DNA of 21,008 bases from an uncultured Collinsella sp. (GCA_900548075.1 URJD01000011.1:1-21008); one strand, 5' to 3'; numbered from the stretch's first letter, positions 7,359 through 16,398 are shown. Made by a program: numbers and translations. Notes: a model not told the origin generated them from the letters alone.

Positions 7359-7507
7359 ATGGACCGACTCTATATAGACGTCGTCCAGAATAAGGCCGGC
7401 GAGTTCAAATTCTGCATGCGCGGCGAGGGGAGCGAGGCCAAGACGGTCCCGGGCAAGACACTCGGCAAGCGCTACGAGCGCTCCGCCCTAGAAAGCGAGC
7501 TGGAGAA
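7359..7507 (+). pseudogene. Unrecognised ORF fragment joined to a GH4 remnant
   Basis: A short open stretch begins MDRLYIDVVQNKAGEFKF and ends near ALESELEKM. It then runs out of frame into the GH4 remnant that starts about 7500. The first ~50 codons look protein-like (amphipathic, with sensible codon use). After about 7508 the reading frame is merely the shadow of the GH4 frame. I do not recognise the family. It is best read as the truncated 5' part of a gene fused by deletion to the tail of another. A genuine small protein cannot be excluded. Confidence 0.3.
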
Positions 7508-7777
7508 GATGACGCGATGGTGGAGCTGCCCGCCTACATTGGCAAGAACGGCCCCGAGGTCATCTCGCGCGACAACATCCCGCTGTTCCAGCAGGGCCTC
7601 ATGATGCAGCAGCTCAACTCCGAGAAGCTCGTGGTCGAGGCGTGCATCGAGGGCTCGTATGAGAAGGCGCTCAAGGCGTTCACGCTCAACAAGACGGTCC
7701 CGTCCATGAAGGTGGCCAAGGAGATTCTTGACGACATGATCGAGGCCAACAAGGATTTCTGGCCTGAGCTTAAGTAA
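7500..7777 (+). pseudogene. C-terminal remnant of a GH4 6-phospho-glycosidase
   Basis: The last ~92 residues of a glycoside hydrolase family 4 enzyme (6-phospho-alpha/beta-glucosidase type, NAD- and metal-dependent). The stretch DDAMVELPAYIGKNGP, the IPLFQQGLMMQQLNSEKL helix and the end ANKDFWPELK match that family's C-terminus closely. The Rossmann NAD site and the catalytic part, some 340 residues, are absent. The in-frame ATG at 7517 is an internal Met of the parent protein, not a real start, and has no clear ribosome site. The remnant keeps its terminator at 7835. It is a deletion scar from an earlier sugar-utilisation gene. Confidence 0.8.
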
Positions 7778-7834
7778 CGAGGCCTTCGAGGGCCCGACTG
7801 CGAACGGTTCGCTGCGGCCTCTGAGCCCCTCAGA

Positions 7835-7856
7835 AGCGCCCCAAGGGGCGCTTTTT
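7835..7856 (+). terminator. Rho-independent terminator
   Basis: Eight-bp GC-rich stem AGCGCCCC / GGGGCGCT with an AA loop, followed by TTTTT. It lies 58 bp after the GH4 remnant and probably was the terminator of the intact gene. It now isolates the downstream regulator gene from read-through. Confidence 0.85.
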
Positions 7857-7985
7857 GTGTATATAAAGGCAAAAGGGATATTCAATGAAAAACCCTGGCT
7901 GATCTGTGGTCCTCGTTTATTTCGGCTGGCTATATTACAGATTCTCGATGACCTTGCGCAGCAAAGGCAAAACGCTCCGTAGTCG

Positions 7986-8038
7986 TTGCGTCGTATCTAC
8001 AACGATTTGATAATCGTTGTACAATCGTTGCAACGATT
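7986..8038 (+). promoter_or_regulatory. Promoter overlapped by two dyad operators
   Basis: A -35 TTGCGT (7986-7991) and a -10 GATAAT (8009-8014) are 17 bp apart. Two palindromes overlap and follow the -10. In the first, ACAACGATT (7999-8007) pairs with AATCGTTGT (8012-8020). The second is the perfect 16-mer AATCGTTGCAACGATT (8023-8038). Together they give four CAACGAT half-sites ending 17 bp before the start of the AlbA_2 gene. This is a classic repression geometry. The downstream protein has its own winged helix-turn-helix, so autorepression is the natural inference. Confidence 0.65.
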
Positions 8039-8055
8039 TAGGGATAGGAGCGGCT

Positions 8056-9312
8056 ATGCAGAGAGAAACTGATGACCTGGAATACAAATCCGAAATCAAC
8101 AGGGGCTTTTTGAAGACGGTGAGCGCGTTCGCTAATTTCAACGGCGGTCGCATAGTGTTCGGTGTCGACGACGATGGCGCTGTGGTGGGGCTCGATAACC
8201 CTAAGCAGGCATGCCTAGACATCGAGAACAGGATCAACGACTCGATTTCGCCGCGTCCGTCGTTTCTTCTTGAGATAGGAGAAAATGGAAGAACGGTCGT
8301 GCTTTCGGTAGAGGAGGGGCTTGATAAACCCTATTTGAGCGGTGGTAAGGCATACAGAAGGTCGGACTCCGCAACGGTTGAGGTGGACGGCGTGGAGCTG
8401 AAACGCCTCATTCTGGAAGGGCAGAACCTCAGTTTCGATGCGCTGCCCGCCCGTTCTGGCGACCTTGAATTCACCGTTTTGGGAAAGAGGCTGTCAAGTG
8501 CTTTGGGCGTCAATGCCCTGACGAACGACGTCATGAGGACACTCGGCCTGCTCGACGGAGACGCGTTTACCAATGCTGCGGCGTTGCTCGCCGACGAGAA
8601 TGCGTTCTCAGGAATTGACATGGCTAAGTTCGGGGCGGACCACGATACTATTCTTGATAGGGAAACCGTAAAGGGCGTTTCTGTGATCGCTCAGTTCGAC
8701 CGCGCGATAGCGTTTTTCGAAAGGTATTGCGAGTACGAGGCCATTGAGGGCGCAGACAGGGTGTCGGTGGAAAGGATTCCGAAAAAAGCCTTCCGCGAGG
8801 CCATTGCGAATGCCCTCGCGCATCGCACCTGGGATGTGGACGCATGCGTAAGGATCTCGCTTTCAGATGACGATGCGGAGATCGTCTCGCCGGGAGGGTT
8901 GGTTCCGGGAATGACGAAAGAAGCGTACCTCGAGGGTCGTTTCTCCCTGCTCAGGAACCCAGTGCTTGCCGAGAGCATGTTCCGCGCGGGGCTCATTGAG
9001 AAGTTTGGGACGGGCGTGCGCCGTATAAGGCGTGCGTACGAGGGCACCGGGTCTTCACCGAGTTTCGAGGTGGGCGACGGCTACATCTCCGTCAAGCTCC
9101 CCTTCATCGATAGACGATGCGCGCTGACGGACGAGGAACGGCTGGTGCTCGATGCCATTCCGGAGAACAGGCTCGTGTCGCGCTCGACCGTGTCGGAGGT
9201 GACCGGATACGAGAAGACGAAGACGGTACGTCAGCTGAACTCCCTTGTGGGCAAGGGCTACCTAAGGCAAGAGGGGGAAGGCCGCGGAAGAAGATATGCT
9301 CGTGCGGATTAA
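8056..9312 (+). CDS. AlbA_2/Schlafen-like domain transcriptional regulator
   Basis: A 418-aa protein of the common bacterial AlbA_2 (Schlafen-like, divergent AAA_4) plus HATPase_c_4 architecture, usually annotated as an ATP-binding protein or putative transcriptional regulator. The N-terminal AlbA_2 domain spans about residues 1-110 (ETDDLEYKSEI, FANFNGGRIVFGVDDDG, RRSDSATVEV). The middle-to-C-terminal part has the family motif REAIANALAHRTW, then IVSPGGLVPG and GLIEKFGTGVRRI (about 245-330). A C-terminal winged helix-turn-helix covers about 355-418. ATG 8056 follows TAGGAG (8045-8050). An upstream in-frame ATG at 8017 lies inside the operator dyads and is unlikely. The gene is monocistronic. 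It belongs to the accessory block between the IS and the pilus operon. Confidence 0.85.
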   Translation: MQRETDDLEYKSEINRGFLKTVSAFANFNGGRIVFGVDDDGAVVGLDNPKQACLDIENRINDSISPRPSFLLEIGENGRTVVLSVEEGLDKPYLSGGKAYRRSDSATVEVDGVELKRLILEGQNLSFDALPARSGDLEFTVLGKRLSSALGVNALTNDVMRTLGLLDGDAFTNAAALLADENAFSGIDMAKFGADHDTILDRETVKGVSVIAQFDRAIAFFERYCEYEAIEGADRVSVERIPKKAFREAIANALAHRTWDVDACVRISLSDDDAEIVSPGGLVPGMTKEAYLEGRFSLLRNPVLAESMFRAGLIEKFGTGVRRIRRAYEGTGSSPSFEVGDGYISVKLPFIDRRCALTDEERLVLDAIPENRLVSRSTVSEVTGYEKTKTVRQLNSLVGKGYLRQEGEGRGRRYARAD

Positions 9313-9839
9313 GGCTTCAGGCTGCGAGTGGGAGCAAGTTCGTCCTTAAAAATGTTCCGACAATCATTTTTACGTCCCTTTTTTGTCCCGAGGCGATTCG
9401 ACGCGGGGAACAGGCGGCAGTTTCTAGAATAAATATATGAACATGTTGGCGTTAACATTGGCTGTATGGGGATTGACTATCTAGTTTGTAGGTTATCCCT
9501 GCAGGTAAATGAGCGACCACTCACAGCCAAATATCGACCGTTCACAGATTGAACGGGTTAAAACAAAATGTTGTACAAATAACAGCAAAGTGTCATTTAC
9601 CTATATTTGCCAACAACTCTACCTGCGGGTTCCTAAAACTGAAAAAATCGAATAACACTGCATAATTTGAATAAGTGTCAAGAACAAAGACTCTGAGAAA
9701 AGAAATCGACAGAATCGGGCTTTTCGTTGTTTAAACAATAAGTAATATTATGCATATCGAGCGCGAGCAATTATAGGTTGCGCACTCAAGGTTAATTCGC
9801 GGAAGAGCAAGATCGCGGTCTCTTGGGGAGGAGACATCG
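9313..9839 (+). other. 527-bp AT-rich leader of the pilus operon
   Basis: No gene is visible. Base composition drops sharply compared with both neighbours, and stops occur in every frame. It contains a 13-bp direct repeat (see 9514), a 12-bp palindrome TTGTTTAAACAA (9727-9738), and inverted copies of AGGTAAATG (9503-9511) and CATTTACCT (9594-9602). Just outside these lie CCCTGCAGGTA (9497-9507) and TACCTGCGGG (9620-9629). I could not assign a -35/-10 pair with confidence. A ribosome site GGGGAGGAG precedes the ATG at 9840. Confidence 0.5.
9514..9547 (+). repeat. Direct repeat pair with 21-bp period
   Basis: CGACCACTCACAG (9514-9526) and CGACCGTTCACAG (9535-9547) agree at 11 of 13 positions and start 21 bp apart, two helical turns. 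They could therefore be contacted on one face of the DNA by a dimeric activator. They lie about 290-325 bp before the adhesin start, far for a core promoter but suitable for a regulator or for a promoter with a long leader. Confidence 0.45.
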
Positions 9840-12800
9840 ATGACGGCAAATTCAGATAAATCCAAGCAGAACAATAAAGCGGCACATCGTGTGCTAGCAG
9901 GTGTTTTGTGCGGAGCTTCCGTTTTGAGCCTGGTGCTGTCGCTCGTTATGCCCCCGATCTCGCAGGCCATCGCCAACGACACCCAGACGGTTTCTACCGA
10001 GGAAACCGTGATGGGGGGGGGGTTCCTCAAGTGACTTCACTGCTGTAGGTAACACCAGCGAGGATGACGAAAACCAGAATAGCAACGGGACCGATGGCGG
10101 CGAGGCTGGCTCTTTAAATAGTGCTGAGCAGGCTCAGAATGAGAATGCGGCTTCAGCGGGAGCGACGGCCACCGTGGAGCCGGGAATTTACGTTCCCACG
10201 TCTATCGGTATCGGTACAAATATCAATGTCTCCACCCCCGATCCCGGCGTTGCCACCTACGTCGGCCGCGACATGTACATCGGTGGTAAGCCGAGCAACA
10301 CTCGCACTCTTGATGAGAATAACGCCCCCACCGGCTCATATGCCGCTGAGGCGGAGGGCCTTACCGTGGTCCGTGGCAAGCTTGCCATGAATCCTATCAA
10401 GGCGAGTTGGGGCGGCGATGGCTTCCGTTTCGGCACCGTTGGTTTTGGTTCCCAGTTTCGTCCTGTCGACAAAAGCACGGTGCTTGCGGTCGCCGGTATA
10501 AACAGCTCGATTGAGAATATGAACACCGGTCTGGGAACGACCTTAGAGACTGCGACGGTTGGTGCTTGGACCAAGGGTGCTTGGGTCGGCCAGGCGAAAA
10601 CGGATCCCAAGGGCTATGACTACACCGCAAAGATCGCCGGCCCCATTACCTATTCCTATTGGGATCGGGATACTAACAACGGGCGCCAGTCTGTGGTGAA
10701 AACCCAGGGTTATTGGTACGCTGGCGAGAACGCTCTGAAGAGCGACCTGTTCAATCAAACTGTTGATTTGACTAATGTCAACAATAACGATTATTCGAGC
10801 TACAACGGCGCAGATGGATATCTCTCGAAGCTATCGAAACAGCTCGCCTCGTTTGCAGATACCGGCAAGGTCACCACGGATGGTTTCGCGAGCAATGACG
10901 ACAAATACGTCATCAACAAGTACGATAACAAGGGAACAAGCTATACACTCAAATTCGATGGTGAAAAAAAGTCTGTTTCCGGTGCGCTTGATACCGGAAT
11001 CCCGAGCTATGAGATTTGCAACACCGAGCGACTCATCACCTTTACCGGCGATGGAAAATCTATGCAACAGGTCTTCACCATCGCCGGTTCCGAGCTCTCC
11101 AACTGGAAGGATGGCGTCTACTACCGCGGCGTCGACTTTAAGTTCACCAATGTCCCCGAAGGCGCATCCATTGTCGTAAACGTTACAGGTGCTGATCCTG
11201 TTGAGTTCCACAATGGCTGGCGTTTCTGGTGGGGCGATGATGAAATATCTCGCGGTTACGAGAGTCAGTACGTCGATAAACCCCTTGGCGCACCACTTGG
11301 CACGAAATACTCGCTGGCCTCCCAGTCCATCATGTGGAACTTCGAGAAAACTACCAGCCTTACCATTCGCGGCGGCATCGCAGGCGAGGGTCGAAAGGAC
11401 TGGGGCGGCAGCGACAACAAGTGGACCGACGATGACCCCGCCGCGGCTATGATCGGATCGATTCTCGTTCCCAACGGAAGCTTCGACGACCATGTGACCA
11501 CCAACGGTCGTGTGTACGTGGGCGAAGACTTCATGATGAACAACCCTATGGTCGCGTACAACTTCACAAATCTCGAGGGTGACTCGGCTTCCGTCATCGA
11601 TATGGACCAGGAGCGTCACAACTTCCCGTGGTCTGGCTCGTATACACCGGACGGTTCCTCCATTGCATGGAGCAAAGTGGACTCTGTTGATTCCACGCCG
11701 CTAAAAGGTTCGGCATGGGCTATCTATGGTTCTGTCTCGGATGCCGTCGATGGCAAAGACCCTATTGTGAAGGTGATTGACGGTAGCGAAAATGATTACG
11801 CTTCGGGTGATGGCGAGCTTCAGTTCAACTATCTGAACCAGAAGGCCGATCCGAGTAAGGAGATCTCGGATTCTAATCAGGCATTCACCTATTACATCAA
11901 AGAGGTGACGGCGCCGGAGGGTTACCAGGTTTCGGACAAGATCTACTACGCAACCATGAACAAAGCTGGTGAGTCGGTGAACTATGTCCAGGGCTACGTG
12001 GACACGAACGGAACGCAGCATCCGTTCGACTCTTCTAACGACTCTTCTAACCCCAAGGGTGCTATCGCCAACACCAAGATTGCCGGTACGGTGTCTTGGG
12101 CCAAGGTGGAGAAGGACGATGCAGAACACACTCCATTGGCTGGTTCCGAGTGGAAGCTTGCGAAACTGGGTGCCGATGGCTTGATTGAGGCGCAGTCCTG
12201 GACCGTGAGTGACCAATCGACTCCGAGCGAAACCACTTGGGCAGACACCGACACCGCGCCTGGCAAGTTCACGCTCGAGGGTCTGCTGCCGGGTACGTAC
12301 ACGCTTGTTGAGACCCAAGCTCCGCTTGGCTACAACTTGAACAATACGGTTTATAAGTTCACGGTGTCCAATGAGAACGGCTCCACTACGTGGGCCGAGG
12401 ACAAAAAGCTGACTTTCGACGAGGGCGGCAACGCGTACATCTCCGATTCTCTCGCCACCACGTCCGTGACGATCCCGGTGACCAAATCTGTTCGCAATAC
12501 GGATTGGCCGAAGGATTCCAGCGGTAAAAAATACGTTGCGTTCGACTTCAGCATCGAGGCTACGGGGCCAAATAAGGATAGCGCGCCTAAGCCTGACCCG
12601 AAGCTTATTTCCGTCGCTCCCGCAGACTCTACCAAGGTCAACGACATCGAGGCATCTTTTGGCGAAATCTCGTTCTCCAAAGAGCAACTCGTCACGAACG
12701 ACGCTTCGAACCCGACTGGCGCCAAGACCTATACCTACACGGTGAAGGAGGTCGCGCCTACCACCGGTGCCATCGACAAGCTCCGCTACTCCAAGGCCGA

Positions 12801-13152
12801 GTACCAGGTGGCCGTTACGGTAAAGGCCGCCACGGTCGATGGCAAGCGCTCCGGCCTCACCACCTCCACCACGGTCACGCAGGTGAAGGACGACATGGGC
12901 AACGCCCTGGGTAAGGACGGGCAGGGCGTCGAGGTTCAACCCTCCGCCGCCGCGCCCGACGCCATCCCCGCTTCCACCTTCACTAACGTGAAAGTCCTCA
13001 CGGACCTCCCGCTCACCGGCGCGGGGTGGACCGAAAACTCCATGCTCCTCGTGGGCGCCGGTCTCATGCTTCTGGGCGGCATCGCCGCGGGAGCGTATTG
13101 GTTCGCTACAAAGCGCCGCCAGGACGATTCGTCCGATGGCGCTGGTAGATAG
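9840..13152 (+). CDS. Pilus adhesin (choice-of-anchor A, CnaB), frame-switched by poly-G
   Basis: Large LPxTG surface protein, probably the tip or adhesive pilin. Frame 1 (9840-10034) encodes a signal peptide with a long polar N-terminus, a hydrophobic core (VLAGVLCGASVLSLVLSLVM) and a likely cleavage after QAIA, then stops at TGA 10032 just after ten G (10013-10022). The second frame is open without a stop from 10021 to 13152 and holds the rest. A choice-of-anchor-A domain spans about nt 10250-11560 (GRDMYIGG near the start; IMWNFEKTTSL, GSILVPNG and TNGRVYVGED near the end). Two CnaB/SpaA-type isopeptide domains follow, with E-boxes KEVTAPEGY and VETQAPLGY. A Spy0128/FctA-like domain (YTYTVKE) and the sorting signal LPLTG (13006-13020) with a hydrophobic helix and basic tail close the protein. 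A tract of 9 or 12 G would give one protein of about 1,100 aa. As written the gene is OFF. Confidence 0.85.
10013..10022 (+). repeat. Poly-G(10) tract, candidate phase-variation switch
   Basis: Ten consecutive G between ATG-like codon 58 and TTCCTC. Reading frames join only when the tract length is a multiple of three: 9 gives Val-Met-Gly-Gly-Gly-Ser-Ser-Ser, and 12 adds one Gly. With 10 or 11 the frame meets TGA (10032) or TAG (10045). The tract falls about 12 residues after the predicted signal-peptide cleavage, where a glycine linker of variable length would do no harm. Homopolymer sequencing error is the main alternative. Confidence 0.75.
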
Positions 13153-13191
13153 ATGTTTATGAATGTCGGGCTCATTTCTGAAAGGGGAATC

Positions 13192-14970
13192 ATGAACCGA
13201 TTCGTACAAAAGCTGATCGCCGGCGCCGCCGCCGTAGCGATCGCCGTAACCGGCCTGGTGGGCGGTGCGTCCACGGCCAAGGCTGTGGATCCCGTACAGC
13301 CGACGGAGGGCACCATCACTATCACCAACGCCTCCAACGATAATGCAACGCACAAACTCGACGGCTGGAAGCTCGCCTCGCTGAAAAACGTTGACTCCGC
13401 CGACGGCAAGCTCACGTTCCTCATCGACACCAATAACGAGCTTGTGGGCGAGATCGAGGCCTCGATGACCGAGGCTCAGCGCAAAGAGTACGAGGCAGAC
13501 CGCAACTACTACAACGCTGCGGGCGACAAAGACAACAACCCGATCGGCTGGCTTGTTGCCAACAGCTTCAAGAACAGTACTCCCGAGAATTCCAATCCGT
13601 GGGGTGGAGATTCGTCAGCGCTGCGCACGTTCGCGACGACGCTCTCCAAGAAGCTCGCGGACAATGACACCACGGCTACTAAGACTGGGTTCCAGAGCAG
13701 TGTCGCCGGTTCCGAGAACGCCTGCGAGCAGGGCCTGTGGCTCCTGAAGGACACTACGGGCGATCCGACAACGCAGTCCATCCCCATAATCGTCGCCACC
13801 AAGCTTGCCGACTATTCCACGGAGACTGCCAACTGGGGCAGCGTCACGCTGAAGATGAACGTGCCGACCGTTCACAAGAAGATCAGTAGCTCTGTTACCG
13901 GCACCGTTGCAAGTGATTACTCCAAGGCTGACGCCCGCATCGGCGGCAAGGTCGAGTATGAGCTCAGCTCCGACATTCCGACCTACACCGGCTACGACAT
14001 CACCAACCCTCACCGTGTGTTTAAGCTTATCGATACCGCTTCCAAGGGCCTGACGGCTGGCACTAGCTCCGTGAAGTCCGTCACCCTGAAGAAGGCTGGC
14101 CAGGATGACGTGGCTCTCACTGAGGGCGCCGATTACACCGTTGGCACTGCTGCCTACAACGGTACCGACTCTGAGTATACCGGCGGCACTGTGACCACCA
14201 TCGACCTGGAGAAGTACGTCAACATGGCCGATGGCTCCAAGTCCAAGGCTGATGGAAAGATCCTCGAGGGCTACACCGTCGTCGTTAAGTTCGAGGCTAC
14301 CGTCAACAAGGACGCGAAGATCGCTTCCGTGGGCAACCCCAACTTAGTTGAGCTCGAGTACTCCCGCACGCCCGGTAACGAGTCCACCAAGATCACCGGC
14401 CCTACTGTTCGCGTGTACACCTACGACTTCGGCATCCTGAAGACCGACATGGCCGGCAACCCCATCAAGTCCACCAAAGATCTCACGGGTGCTCAGTTCG
14501 TCATCGCTCGCGTGAACGACGATGCTGAGACTTTCATGGCCAAGAATGCCGATTCCGGCGCTTGGTCTGACCTTGAAGCAAGGCCGAATGTTGACGCAGA
14601 AACCGGCGTGTTCACCACCGATGCCGACGGCAATATCTCCATGAAGGGTCTGCCTGCTGGTACATATCACGTCTACGAGATCAAGGCTCCGACCGGTTAT
14701 ACCAACATCGGCCTGCCTGACTTTACCTTCGCTATTGGTGCTACCTTCTCTGGGACGCCTGAAACGGCAACCGTGTCTTACAACAAGAAAACCGGCGATG
14801 ATCGTATCTCCGTTGGGACCAGCGATGGCCAGGCTACGGTTAAGAACGCCAAGAACCTCACCGAGCTGCCTATGACCGGTGACTTGGGCATCAAGGTTTT
14901 CATCACCGTGGGCGTGCTGCTCATGGCTGCTGGTGCCGCCTTCGCCCTGAGTGCACGTATGCGCTCTTGA
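13192..14970 (+). CDS. Major pilin (SpaA/FimA-type, LPMTG anchored)
   Basis: A 592-aa sortase-polymerised pilin backbone exported to the cell wall. A Sec signal peptide ends near STAKA (about residue 31). A pilin-motif-like lysine sits in VPTVHKKI (Lys229/Lys230), the residue expected to be joined to the next subunit. A fimbrial isopeptide D2-type domain spans about 245-405 and a CnaB/SpaA domain about 408-545 with the E-box YEIKAPTGY (Glu496). The C-terminus is LPMTG (559-563), a hydrophobic helix and SARMRS. I start at ATG 13192 (GAAAGGGGA ribosome site and an immediate MNRFVQK signal peptide). The upstream in-frame ATG at 13153 adds a tail with no export logic. It follows the adhesin by 39 bp and precedes the pilus sortase, so it is the middle gene of the operon. 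Confidence 0.92.
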   Translation: MNRFVQKLIAGAAAVAIAVTGLVGGASTAKAVDPVQPTEGTITITNASNDNATHKLDGWKLASLKNVDSADGKLTFLIDTNNELVGEIEASMTEAQRKEYEADRNYYNAAGDKDNNPIGWLVANSFKNSTPENSNPWGGDSSALRTFATTLSKKLADNDTTATKTGFQSSVAGSENACEQGLWLLKDTTGDPTTQSIPIIVATKLADYSTETANWGSVTLKMNVPTVHKKISSSVTGTVASDYSKADARIGGKVEYELSSDIPTYTGYDITNPHRVFKLIDTASKGLTAGTSSVKSVTLKKAGQDDVALTEGADYTVGTAAYNGTDSEYTGGTVTTIDLEKYVNMADGSKSKADGKILEGYTVVVKFEATVNKDAKIASVGNPNLVELEYSRTPGNESTKITGPTVRVYTYDFGILKTDMAGNPIKSTKDLTGAQFVIARVNDDAETFMAKNADSGAWSDLEARPNVDAETGVFTTDADGNISMKGLPAGTYHVYEIKAPTGYTNIGLPDFTFAIGATFSGTPETATVSYNKKTGDDRISVGTSDGQATVKNAKNLTELPMTGDLGIKVFITVGVLLMAAGAAFALSARMRS

Positions 14971-15056
14971 TTCCCTAGCTTGATGACGCGGCGAGCGGGC
15001 GATCGTCGTCTCCTATCAGCGCCTGCGCGCCGCGTTCTCATACTCCCTTTCGCCGC

Positions 15057-15086
15057 ACCCCGTCGCGCTTGGACACGCGGCGGGGT
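15057..15086 (+). terminator. Stem-loop between pilin and sortase genes
   Basis: ACCCCGTCGCG (15057-15067) pairs with CGCGGCGGGGT (15076-15086), 11 bp with one G-U, around an 8-nt loop. Only a short T-rich segment (GCTTTGA) follows, so it is at best a leaky terminator. In pilus operons such a stem could lower sortase expression relative to pilin, or stabilise the pilin mRNA; both are inference. Confidence 0.4.
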
Positions 15087-15134
15087 CGGTGCTTTGACCG
15101 TGCCCTCGCACCCACACCACCGGAGGTGAACCAC

Positions 15135-16274
15135 ATGGAGGCAATCAAGCCCGTATCGACGATGCGCACGCCGAGCGGCGGTTCGAACCCGGCTTCCCCC
15201 AGCCGACGTAAACCGCCCCTCGCCCTGCGCCTGCTTTCCCTTCTGTGCTTTGTCGCCGGCTTTGTCATCGTGGCCACGCCCCTCGTCCTGCGCGCCATGT
15301 CCCAGGCCGAGCAGACTGCCGCCGTAACCGCCGCCGCCAACACGGTGGATGGCTGGCCCTATCCGCAAGCGGAGGAGGCTCTTGCGGACGCGCGCACCTA
15401 CAACGAGCAGTTGGCCGCCGGCGGTCAGGACGTCATCGGCGAGGTTGTGGACCCGTTCGGTAGCACCTCCGGCGCCTCCACCGCAACGGGTGCCAAGGAC
15501 TCCATCGCCTCGCAAGACACCACGTACCAGGGCCTGCTCGACGCGGGTTCGGGCCTTATGTGCTCGGTGCGCATTCCCAAGATCGACGTGAACCTGCCCG
15601 TGTACCATGGCACCTCCAACGAGGTGCTCGCCGCGGGCGCCGGCCACCTGTACGGAACGTCGCTGCCCGTGGGCGGCGAGAACACGCATGCCGTGCTCAC
15701 CGGACACCGTGGCGTGCCGGGCTCGCTCCTGTTCACGCGCTTGGATGAGCTTCAGGTGGGCGACTCGTTCTACATCGAGGTGATGGGCGAAGAACTGGGC
15801 TACAAGATCGACCGCATAGACGTGATCGAGCCCGACGACGACTCCAAGTTGCGCGTGACCGCCGGCGAGGACCGCGTGACGCTCATGACCTGCACGCCCT
15901 ACGGCGTGAACTCGCACCGCCTGCTCGTCTCGGGCGTGCGTGCAAGCATTCCGGATGAGGTTCCCGTGCCCGAGGAGGCACAGGGCGTCAACACCACGGC
16001 CGTGGCGCTGGGCGTTTTGGGTGCTCTGCTGGCCATTGTGATTGGGCTTTTCATGGCCGGGCACGTGCGCAAGAAGCGGCGCGCGGCTCAGCGTGCGGCC
16101 GTTGCCGCCGCGGTGACGCTGGACGCCGACGCGACTGGTGGCGATGACGGAAACGGGTGGACCGTGGGAGCCTCCAGGCCTGCAGCCCCCTTCGTCTCCT
16201 CTGCTTCAGACCCTTTGGCTTCCCCCGATTCCGATGCTGAGTCTCCCGGCTATCGCGGGCGGCACCTGCGCTAG
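15135..16274 (+). CDS. Class C sortase (pilus polymerase)
   Basis: Membrane transpeptidase that links pilins through their LPxTG threonine to a lysine of the next subunit. The 379-aa protein has an N-terminal membrane helix (about 30-56), then the lid motif DPF (Asp106) that marks class C enzymes. The catalytic set is His191 (LTGHRG), Cys253 (TLMTCTPYG) and Arg262 (NSHRLLVSG). A second membrane helix (about 290-312, VALGVLGALLAIVIGLFMAG) and a basic then acidic/serine-rich cytoplasmic tail of about 60 residues follow. ATG 15135 is preceded by GGAGGTG (15122-15128); the in-frame start at 15069 lies in the stem-loop and is rejected. It is the last gene of the adhesin-pilin-sortase operon and is expected to act on both upstream LPLTG and LPMTG proteins. 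Confidence 0.95.
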   Translation: MEAIKPVSTMRTPSGGSNPASPSRRKPPLALRLLSLLCFVAGFVIVATPLVLRAMSQAEQTAAVTAAANTVDGWPYPQAEEALADARTYNEQLAAGGQDVIGEVVDPFGSTSGASTATGAKDSIASQDTTYQGLLDAGSGLMCSVRIPKIDVNLPVYHGTSNEVLAAGAGHLYGTSLPVGGENTHAVLTGHRGVPGSLLFTRLDELQVGDSFYIEVMGEELGYKIDRIDVIEPDDDSKLRVTAGEDRVTLMTCTPYGVNSHRLLVSGVRASIPDEVPVPEEAQGVNTTAVALGVLGALLAIVIGLFMAGHVRKKRRAAQRAAVAAAVTLDADATGGDDGNGWTVGASRPAAPFVSSASDPLASPDSDAESPGYRGRHLR

Positions 16275-16398
16275 CGCCCGCGCTCGACGACATCCTCGCA
16301 CGGCTATGGCGTCTCCGCATAGCTTGATCAGTTCATTTTTAACATCTGAGGCGTATTTCTGGAGCGTTTCCCCTCACCATAAATTACCCTTGGCATAC

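Noticed and set aside
7935..8237. Minus-strand 100-codon frame over the AlbA_2 promoter
   Set aside because: It overlaps the dyads and the start of the clear plus-strand gene, with no recognisable product.
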